A program made the translations under genes and the position numbers. Of a stretch of DNA of 64,000 bases, positions 9,067 through 15,598 are shown piece after piece. The number at the start of each line of letters is the position of its first letter. The first letter of the stretch is position 1. Origin of the DNA: an uncultured Rivibacter sp. Its GTDB lineage: Bacteria; Pseudomonadota; Gammaproteobacteria; Burkholderiales; Burkholderiaceae. The stretch is from assembly GCA_946480925.1 (NCBI GenBank), contig CAMLLU010000001.1, positions 62,001-126,000 of the forward strand, written 5' to 3'. The notes under the pieces are model-generated. The model searched no databases, was not told the origin of the DNA, and saw only the letters and a program-made list of their open reading frames with translations.

Positions 9067-10171
9067 TCAGATGCCTTGTTTCAGGCTGGCTTCGATGAAC
9101 GTGTCGAGATCGCCGTCCAGCACCTTCTGGGTGTTGGATATCTCGACGTTGGTACGCAGGTCCTTGATGCGGCTCTGGTCCAGCACGTACGAGCGGATCT
9201 GGTGGCCCCAGCCCACGTCGGTCTTGCTGTCCTCGAGCTTCTGCTGCTGCTCGCGCTGCTTGCGCATCTCGTGCTCGTACAGGCGCGCGCGCAGCATCTG
9301 CCAGGCCTCGTCGCGGTTGCGGTGCTGCGAGCGGTCGTTCTGGCACTGCACCACGATGCCGGTCGGCATGTGCGTCAGGCGCACTGCCGAGTCGGTCTTG
9401 TTGATGTGCTGGCCGCCCGCGCCCGAGGCGCGGAAGGTGTCGGTGCGCACGTCGGCCGGGTTGATCTCGATCTCGATGGAGTCATCCACTTCTGGGTAGA
9501 CGAACACGCTGGCGAACGAGGTGTGCCGGCCGCCGGATGAATCGAACGGGCTCTTGCGCACCAGGCGGTGCACGCCGGTTTCGCTGCGCAGGAAGCCGAA
9601 GGCGTATTCGCCTTCGATCTTGATCGTGGCGCTGCGGATGCCGGCCACGTCGCCCTCGGTTTCTTCCATCACGTCGGCCTTGAAGCCCTTGCGCTCGGCA
9701 TAGCGCAGGTACTGGCGCAGCAGCATGCTGGCCCAGTCGCACGCTTCAGTGCCACCGGCGCCGGCCTGGATGTCGAGGAAGCAGTTCAGCGGGTCGGCCG
9801 GGTTGCTGAACATGCGGCGGAACTCGAGGTCTGCCACGATGTCCGCCAGGCCTTGCGCTTCAGCTTCGATGGCTTCGATGCCGGCGACGTCGTCATCGGC
9901 CTTCGACAGCTCGTACAGCTCGGTGTTGTCGGCGAGGTCCTGCGTCAGCTTGTCCAGCGTGACGACGACGGCGTCGAGGGATTTCTTTTCGCGGCCCAGC
10001 TCCTGGGCGCGTTTCGGCTCGTTCCAGACGTTGGGGTCTTCGAGCGCGGCGTTGACTTCTCTCAGGCGGTTGGCTTTGACCTCGTAGTCAAAGATACCCC
10101 CGTAGGTCTTGGGTGCGCTGGCTCAGGTCTGCAAGCTGCGTACCCACGGCGTTGATGCGTTCGATGTCCAT
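9067..10171 (-). CDS. prfB: Peptide chain release factor 2, expressed by programmed +1 frameshift
   Basis: Translation starts at the ATG at 10171 and reads 27 codons ([10 protein letters not shown]...) to an in-frame TGA at 10090-10088. A +1 slip at CTT continues in the frame that ends at 9067, giving 367 residues, the normal RF2 length. The main part has the catalytic GGQ in [18 protein letters not shown] and the stop-codon-reading SPF tripeptide in [14 protein letters not shown]. It releases nascent chains at UGA and UAA. The frameshift makes synthesis autoregulatory: low RF2 lets the ribosome pause at UGA and shift. The ATG at 9837 is internal and should not be used as the start. Confidence 0.97.
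10088..10104 (-). promoter_or_regulatory. prfB programmed +1 frameshift site
   Basis: On the minus strand the bases read CGG GGG TAT CTT TGA C. A G-rich Shine-Dalgarno-like run sits just before the slippery CTT and the UGA stop, with the same spacing as the classical RF2 site. The downstream frame encodes [13 protein letters not shown], the conserved continuation of RF2. Confidence 0.96.
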
Positions 10172-10312
10172 GAAAAACGTCCTCTTCAAAGGGCGTGCAT
10201 TTTCGCATGGGGTCTGGCGCGCACCGGCCCGGCGCTTTTGTGCCTGCGGTCTGGCCGGGTCCAGCGAAGCGAGGGTATGTACGGGCCGGGTTATCGCCTA
10301 GGAACGTCATAA

Positions 10313-10672
10313 ATGTCAGAAACCTGTAAGCGATCTGGCGCGACAGTCGCGACGTGTTCTTTACACGACGCTTACATGCTTCTGGCGGTGACCTCGATCA
10401 AGCTCGTGGCCGAAATCGCGTTGATGGCCTTTGCGGGGCAGTGGGTGCTGGGGCTTCTGGCCGGCCAGAAGCGCGACACCAACTTCTTCTATCAACTGCT
10501 GGCGGTGCTCACCCGGCCGTTCGTGAAGGGGGTGCGCTTCATCACGCCGCGCATCGTGCTCGATCGTCACATCCCGCTGGCGGCCTTCGTGCTGCTGGCC
10601 ATGGTGTGGGTGGTGGTCACCATCATGCGCATCTCGATGTGCCTGGAAATCGGAGTGCACCTGTGTCGATGA
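10313..10672 (+). CDS. Small inner-membrane protein, function unknown
   Basis: I do not recognise this 119-residue protein. It has two clear hydrophobic helices (about residues 22-50 and 86-108) joined by a basic segment with QKRDTNFFYQLLAVLTRPF and a conserved-looking PRIVLDRHIPLAAF. TAGGAA nine bases before the ATG at 10313 supports that start; a second Met at 10376 begins directly at the first helix. The stop overlaps the ATG of the next gene (ATGA), so it is translationally coupled to a TPR protein and the two probably act together. It is divergent from prfB. Confidence 0.75.
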   Translation: MSETCKRSGATVATCSLHDAYMLLAVTSIKLVAEIALMAFAGQWVLGLLAGQKRDTNFFYQLLAVLTRPFVKGVRFITPRIVLDRHIPLAAFVLLAMVWVVVTIMRISMCLEIGVHLCR

Positions 10673-11241
10673 GCGGCCAAGGGTTCGACTACTGGCGCCT
10701 GAAGCTGCGCGCCATCACCTGGCTGGTGCTGGGGCGCAGCGAAGCGGCCGAGCGCGACTTCACCGCGATGCTGCGTCGCTGGCCGCACGATGCCTATGCG
10801 CTGGCCAGCCGCGCCCACGTGCGGGCGCAGCAGCAACGCCGCGGCGAAGCCATCGAAGACGCTCGCGCGCTGGTGGCGGCCCACCCGCGGCGCAGCGCCG
10901 CCGACTGGTTCAACCTCGCCTTCCTGCTGGAAGACGCCGGCGAGCTGCCCGGGGCAGAGCAGGCCTTCCGCGAGGCCGTGGCGATGGATCCGAAGCTCGA
11001 TCGTGCGTGGTACGGCCTGGGCCTCACGCTGATCCGCCAGCAGCGCTTCGACGAAGCCGTCGCCGCGCTCAAGCGCAACACCGAACTGCAACCCATGAGC
11101 CCTTACGGCTGGTACCAGCTGGCCCGGGTGCACATGGACCGTCACGAGCCTGAAGAAACTCGCAAGATCATCCGCCACCTCCAGGGCTTCGAGCCCAAGG
11201 TCGCGGCCCAGCTCGAGCGCGAGACGGGACTCGTTGCGTGA
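10669..11241 (+). CDS. TPR-repeat protein
   Basis: The protein has 190 residues from the ATG that overlaps the upstream stop by 4 bases; a GTG two codons earlier is an alternative. It is made of about four tetratricopeptide repeats, for example the repeat ending in AEQAFREAVAMDPKLDRAWY and the next containing FDEAVAALKRNTELQP. No signal peptide or membrane helix is present, although the N-terminus has LRAITWLVLGRSEAAERDF. TPR proteins serve as protein-protein scaffolds. Coupling to the preceding small membrane protein suggests it is its cytoplasmic partner. Confidence 0.85.
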   Translation: MSGQGFDYWRLKLRAITWLVLGRSEAAERDFTAMLRRWPHDAYALASRAHVRAQQQRRGEAIEDARALVAAHPRRSAADWFNLAFLLEDAGELPGAEQAFREAVAMDPKLDRAWYGLGLTLIRQQRFDEAVAALKRNTELQPMSPYGWYQLARVHMDRHEPEETRKIIRHLQGFEPKVAAQLERETGLVA

Positions 11242-11339
11242 GCGGCAAGAAGAGTCAGTGCAGTAGGTAGTACGAGCCGCAACGGGCGGCCGATCGGTGC
11301 CGGGGCCCTCCCCGGGGGACAACGTTGGAGGCAACTGCG

Positions 11340-11597
11340 ATGCAATTGACGGAGAGACACCGGCATTACTGGCAGAAGAACCTTCGGATCACCGGCGTGC
11401 TGCTGGCGATCTGGTTCTTCGTGACGTTCGTGATCGGGTACTTCGCCCGAGACCTGAGCTTCACCTTCTTCGGCTGGCCGTTCAGCTGGTGGGTGGCGGG
11501 GCAAGGGGCACTGATCGTCTACGTGCTCATCATCTGGTACTACGCGCGGTACATGAACCGGCTGGACCAGGAACACGGCGTCGCCGAGGAGGAATGA
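11340..11597 (+). CDS. DUF4212 small subunit of a sodium/solute symporter
   Basis: This 85-residue protein has an N-terminal HYWQKNLRITGVLLAIW and a second helix beginning FFGWPFSWWVAGQGALIV, ending with a charged tail RLDQEHGVAEEE. This is the DUF4212 pattern: a two-helix subunit that always precedes VC_2705-type symporters. GGAG nine bases before the ATG fixes the start; a TTG at 11325 overlaps that ribosome site and is unlikely. It is followed after one base by the large subunit gene. Confidence 0.92.
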   Translation: MQLTERHRHYWQKNLRITGVLLAIWFFVTFVIGYFARDLSFTFFGWPFSWWVAGQGALIVYVLIIWYYARYMNRLDQEHGVAEEE

Positions 11598-11598
11598 C

Positions 11599-13719
11599 AT
11601 GGCTGGCACATTGGGAACCGGCATCAGCAGCAAGCCCACCGACAACCGAGCCTTCAAGAGCCAGCTCAACAAGGTGTACGGCTGGTACACCGGCGGCTTC
11701 ATCGCGTTCATCGTCGTCCTCGCGGTGCTCGAACAGATGGGGCTGCCGCGCAACTGGATCGGCTTCATCTTCCTGTTCGCCACCGTGGCGCTGTATGCCG
11801 GCATCGGCATCATGAGCCGCACCACCGACGCGGCCGAGTACTACGTGGCCGGCCGCCGGGTGCCTGCCATCTACAACGGCATGGCCACCGGCGCCGACTG
11901 GATGAGCGCGGCCTCCTTCATCGGCATGGCCGGCACGCTCTACCTTTCGGGCTACGGCGGGCTGGCCTTCATCATGGGCTGGACCGGCGGCTACTGCCTG
12001 GTGGCGCTGTTCCTCGCGCCCTACCTGCGCAAGTTCGGCCAGTTCACGATTCCCGACTTCCTGGGTGCGCGCTTCGGCGGCAACCTGCCGCGGCTGGTCG
12101 GCATCGTCGGCGCCATCCTGTGTTCGTTCACCTACGTGGTGGCGCAGATCTATGGCGTGGGCCTCATCACCACGCGCCTGTCGGGCCTGGCCTTCGAGAT
12201 CGGCATCTTCGTGGGCCTGGGCGGCATCCTCGTGTGTTCGTTCCTGGGCGGCATGCGCGCGGTCACGTGGACGCAGGTGGCGCAGTACATCATCCTGATC
12301 ATTGCCTACCTGGTGCCCGTGATCTGGCTGTCGGTCAAGCAGACCAGCGTGCCGGTGCCGCAGGCCATCTATGGCATGCAGCTGCAGAAGGTCACCGAGG
12401 CCGAGAACCGGCTGAAGAACGATCCGAAGGAGCAGGAGGTCATCGCGATCTTCAAGGCTCGGGCTGCCGAATTCGACGCCAAGCTGAAGGACATTCCGGC
12501 CGCCATGGCTGCCGACAAGGCTGCCGCCGAGAAGAAGCTGAACGATCTGAGGGCCGCCAATGCGCCGGCCGCGGAGATCCAGGCCGCCGAAAAGGCGCTG
12601 GCCACGCAGCCGAAGGACATGGTCGAGGCCAAGAAGGCCTACACCACGGGCAAGACCACCAACGACGCCCGGGCCAAGCCGCTGGCCGGCATGCCACCGC
12701 ATGCGCAGATCTATGCGGGCGACCCGAACGGCGACGCGGCCGCGAAGAAGGCCTACGACGAGTCGCGGCGCAACTTCCTCGCGCTGGTGTTCTGCCTGAT
12801 GGTGGGCACGGCCGCGCTGCCGCACATCCTCATGCGCTACTACACGACGCCGTCGGTGAGGGAAGCGCGCGAGTCGGTCACGTGGTCGCTGTTCTTCATC
12901 TTCCTGCTGTACTTCACAGCGCCGGCGCTGGCGGTGCTCGTCAAGTACGAGGTGTTCACCGTGCTGGTGGGCACGCCGTTCGACAAGCTGCCGGAGTGGA
13001 TATCCGCCTGGAACAAGGTCGACCCGGCGCTGCTGACGGTGGCCGACGTCAACAAGGACGGTATCTTCCAGCTCGGTGAAATGCGCATCGGCGGCGACAT
13101 CATCGTGCTGGCCACGCCCGCCATCGGCGGGCTGCCGTACGTCATCTCGGGCATGGTGGCGGCCGGCGGCCTGGCTGCGGCACTCTCCACCGCCGACGGC
13201 CTGCTGCTGACCATCGCCAACGCGCTGTCGCACGACCTGTACTACAAGATGATCGACCCGAACGCGCCCACGGCCCGCCGCGTCACCATCTCGAAGGCCT
13301 TGCTCGTGGTCGTCGCCTTGCTGGCGGCCTTCGTGGCGGCGCAGAAGCCGGCGGACATCCTGTTCCTCGTGTCGGCGGCCTTCTCATTCGCGGCGGCAGC
13401 CTTCTTCCCGGCACTGGTGCTCGGCATCTTCTGGAAGCGCGCCAACAAGTGGGGCGCCACGCTGGGCATGGTGGCGGGCTTGGGCGTCACCTTCTACTAC
13501 ATGGTGATGACCCAGCCCTGGCTGCGCGGCGTGTTCGGCATCGTCAAGCCGATCGAGCTGTGGTGGGGCATCCAGCCCATCTCGGCCGGCCTGTTCGGCG
13601 TGCCGGTGGGCTTTGCGGTGATCGTCATCGTGAGCCTCCTGACCGGTGCCCCGAAGAAGGCAACGCAAGAGCTCGTCGAGCACGTGCGCTACCCCGACCT
13701 GAAGCTCGGCAAAGCCTGA
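11599..13719 (+). CDS. Sodium/solute symporter large subunit (VC_2705 / ActP-like)
   Basis: This 706-residue SSS (SLC5) permease has about 12-13 membrane helices. Family features include the N-terminal YYVAGRRVPAIYNGMATGADWMS and the later segment AAGGLAAALSTADGLLLTIANALSHDLY. It probably imports acetate or another short carboxylate together with Na+. Two parts stand out. A ~137-residue hydrophilic insertion rich in K, A, E and D (residues ~255-391) looks helical or coiled-coil. A loop at residues 483-494 (DVNKDGIFQLGE) matches an EF-hand calcium site exactly. The gene follows the DUF4212 subunit with one base between them and ends at a strong terminator. The substrate is inferred from the CrbS-like genes downstream. 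Confidence 0.92.
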   Translation: MAGTLGTGISSKPTDNRAFKSQLNKVYGWYTGGFIAFIVVLAVLEQMGLPRNWIGFIFLFATVALYAGIGIMSRTTDAAEYYVAGRRVPAIYNGMATGADWMSAASFIGMAGTLYLSGYGGLAFIMGWTGGYCLVALFLAPYLRKFGQFTIPDFLGARFGGNLPRLVGIVGAILCSFTYVVAQIYGVGLITTRLSGLAFEIGIFVGLGGILVCSFLGGMRAVTWTQVAQYIILIIAYLVPVIWLSVKQTSVPVPQAIYGMQLQKVTEAENRLKNDPKEQEVIAIFKARAAEFDAKLKDIPAAMAADKAAAEKKLNDLRAANAPAAEIQAAEKALATQPKDMVEAKKAYTTGKTTNDARAKPLAGMPPHAQIYAGDPNGDAAAKKAYDESRRNFLALVFCLMVGTAALPHILMRYYTTPSVREARESVTWSLFFIFLLYFTAPALAVLVKYEVFTVLVGTPFDKLPEWISAWNKVDPALLTVADVNKDGIFQLGEMRIGGDIIVLATPAIGGLPYVISGMVAAGGLAAALSTADGLLLTIANALSHDLYYKMIDPNAPTARRVTISKALLVVVALLAAFVAAQKPADILFLVSAAFSFAAAAFFPALVLGIFWKRANKWGATLGMVAGLGVTFYYMVMTQPWLRGVFGIVKPIELWWGIQPISAGLFGVPVGFAVIVIVSLLTGAPKKATQELVEHVRYPDLKLGKA

Positions 13720-13740
13720 GCCCTGCGGTTTCGCACACGA

Positions 13741-13768
13741 GCCCCGCTCCCTGGAGCGGGGCTTTTTC
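13741..13768 (+). terminator. Intrinsic terminator after symporter operon
   Basis: A GC-rich hairpin (arms 13741-13750 and 13755-13764, four-base loop) is followed by TTTTTCTTT. It separates the DUF4212-symporter unit from the CBS/kinase operon that begins at 13842. Confidence 0.9.
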
Positions 13769-13841
13769 TTTGCCCGTGCGCATTGCCGCGGGGCAGAGCC
13801 GCTCCTAAGATCGGGCGCCGCATCACACGGGTGACCTCGCG

Positions 13842-15347
13842 ATGCCCCAACCGCCGCCGCCTTCCAGTGTCGACACGGCCGCCACGCTGGCCGGGCTGGC
13901 GGCGTCGCAGCGTGCGCTGCAGGCGAGCTACGCCTCGCGGCTGCTCGAAGAGCAGTCGCTCGAAGCGCCTTTGCGCACGCTGGCGCAGCGCCAGCCGGTG
14001 GCGGTGAACGCCGACGCGCCGGTGGGCCAGGCCCTACGGCTCATGCACGAGCGGCACGTCGGCTCGGTGCTGGTGCTCGGCGGCGACGGCGCGGCGCACG
14101 GCATCCTCACGCAGCACGACGTGCTCGACCGCGTGGCGCTGGCCCAGCTGCCCGCGCACACGCCGATCCGCGAGGTGATGAGCCAGCCGGTGCACACGCT
14201 CACCGCCGACCACACGGCGCAGGACGCGGCGCTCCTGATGTCGCGCCACGGCATTCGCCACCTGCCGGTCACCGAAGGCGGCAAGGTGGTGGGCATCGTG
14301 TCGCAGCGCGACCTGTTCGCGATGCAGCGGCTCTCGCTCAAGCACGTGAGCCTGGCCATCCGCGCGGCCCGCGACCTGGAGCCGCTGCGCGCAGCGGCGC
14401 AGAGCATCCGTGAACTCGCGCGCCACCTGCTCGGCCAGGGCGTGGCGGCGCGGCAGCTCACCGAACTCATCAGCCACCTCAACGACGTGCTGACCGAGCA
14501 CCTGGTCGGCCTGGTGGCCGCAGAGACAGGCATGGACCTGGGCCACGCCTGCTGGCTGGCCTTCGGTTCCGAAGGGCGCAGCGAGCAGACCATCGCCACC
14601 GACCAGGACAACGGCCTGGTGTTCGCCAGCGACGATGCCGCGAGCGAGCGTGCCGCCTGGCTCGCTTTCGCCCGGCGCATCAACGATGCGCTCGACTTCT
14701 GCGGCTACCCCTTGTGCCGCGGCAACGTGATGGCCTCCAACCCCGAGTGCTGCCTCACGGCCGACGAATGGCGCGAGCGCTTCTCGCACTGGATGGAGCA
14801 CGGCGCACCGCAGGACCTGCTGGCCGCCAGCATCTACTTCGACCTGCGGCCCATTGCTGGCCGAGCCGAGCTGGCCGCGCCGCTGCGCGAGTTCGTGACG
14901 CACCACGCGCAAAAGCTGCCGCGCTTCATGAAGCAACTGGCCGAAAACGCCTTGTCGCACGGGCCGCCGCTCACCTGGCTGGGCGGCATCGACGGGCCGG
15001 GCATCGACCTCAAGATGCAAGGCACCGCGCTGTTCGTCGACGCCGCGCGGCTGCTGGCACTGGCGCACGGTGTGCCGCTCACCAACACGCGCCGGCGTTT
15101 CGAGGCGCTGGCCGCGGAAGGCAAGGTCCCTGCGGCCGAGGCCGAGGTGTGGATCGGCGCGTTCGAATTCCTGCAGATGCTGCGCCTGCGCGTGCAGATC
15201 GATGCACCTGCACGGAAGGCGCATGCGGCCCAACCGAACCTGCTCGACACGCGCGAGCTCAACGAGCTCGACCGCCACGTGCTCAAGCAAGTGCTGCGTG
15301 TGGCGCGGCAGCTTCAGCAACGCGTGGAGCTGGACTATCGGCGCTGA
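13842..15347 (+). CDS. CBS-domain pair plus DUF294 nucleotidyltransferase-like protein
   Basis: The protein has 501 residues. Residues ~45-165 form two CBS domains (RHVGSVLVLGG...GILTQHDVLD and RHGIRHLPVTEGGKVVGIVSQRDLF), which normally bind adenine nucleotides. From residue ~240 comes a GlnD-like nucleotidyltransferase motif, GSEGRSEQTIATDQDNGL (residues 242-258), with acidic residues D254 and D256 suitable for metal binding, followed by the DUF294 C-terminal helical domain. It is soluble, with no signal peptide. Related proteins accompany ActP-type symporters in Vibrio and Pseudomonas. It leads a five-gene operon with the sensor kinase. Its target is unknown; modification of a partner protein or sensing of energy charge are possibilities. 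Confidence 0.88.
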   Translation: MPQPPPPSSVDTAATLAGLAASQRALQASYASRLLEEQSLEAPLRTLAQRQPVAVNADAPVGQALRLMHERHVGSVLVLGGDGAAHGILTQHDVLDRVALAQLPAHTPIREVMSQPVHTLTADHTAQDAALLMSRHGIRHLPVTEGGKVVGIVSQRDLFAMQRLSLKHVSLAIRAARDLEPLRAAAQSIRELARHLLGQGVAARQLTELISHLNDVLTEHLVGLVAAETGMDLGHACWLAFGSEGRSEQTIATDQDNGLVFASDDAASERAAWLAFARRINDALDFCGYPLCRGNVMASNPECCLTADEWRERFSHWMEHGAPQDLLAASIYFDLRPIAGRAELAAPLREFVTHHAQKLPRFMKQLAENALSHGPPLTWLGGIDGPGIDLKMQGTALFVDAARLLALAHGVPLTNTRRRFEALAAEGKVPAAEAEVWIGAFEFLQMLRLRVQIDAPARKAHAAQPNLLDTRELNELDRHVLKQVLRVARQLQQRVELDYRR

Positions 15348-15393
15348 GCGGCTCATCATCGGGCCGCACGACGTCCAAAAAGGGAGAACGACG

Positions 15394-15585
15394 ATGCTTC
15401 GCCCGGTACAGGCGCAGCGCCTGGTGGCACTGTTCGTGCTCGGCTGCCTGCTGTTCAGCTTTCCGCTGCTCGCCCTGTTCAACACCGGCGGCACGGTGTT
15501 CGGCGTGCCGCTGCTGTATGCCTACCTGTTCGGCGCCTGGGCGCTGCTCATCGTGCTGGTGGTGCTGGTGGTGGAGCGACCGTGA
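15394..15585 (+). CDS. 63-residue two-helix membrane protein, CbrX-like
   Basis: A short gene with a good ribosome site (AGGGAGA, eight bases before the ATG). It encodes 63 residues with helix 1 (LVALFVLGCLLFSFPLLALF) and helix 2 starting FGVPLLYAYLFGAWALLIV. The second part resembles the DUF4212 pattern FGWP...GALIV seen at 11340, including its position directly upstream of a symporter-fold protein. Pseudomonas cbrA is preceded by a comparable small gene, cbrX. It ends 13 bases before the kinase start. I infer an accessory subunit of the sensor kinase; no function can be read directly. Confidence 0.8.
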   Translation: MLRPVQAQRLVALFVLGCLLFSFPLLALFNTGGTVFGVPLLYAYLFGAWALLIVLVVLVVERP

Positions 15586-15598
15586 AGCGAGGCTCGTG

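Noticed and set aside
9067..9837. Short RF2 beginning at the ATG at 9837
   Set aside because: Conserved RF2 sequence continues upstream through the programmed frameshift to 10171.
11300..11315. CCGGGG/CCCCGG hairpin before the DUF4212 gene considered as a riboswitch or terminator
   Set aside because: Only six base pairs, no T-run and no aptamer-like structure around it.
14714..15598. Upstream extension of the symporter-kinase frame
   Set aside because: The frame is open but overlaps the CBS/DUF294 gene out of frame with arginine/alanine-rich nonsense; the ATG at 15599 has a ribosome site and begins the conserved helix.
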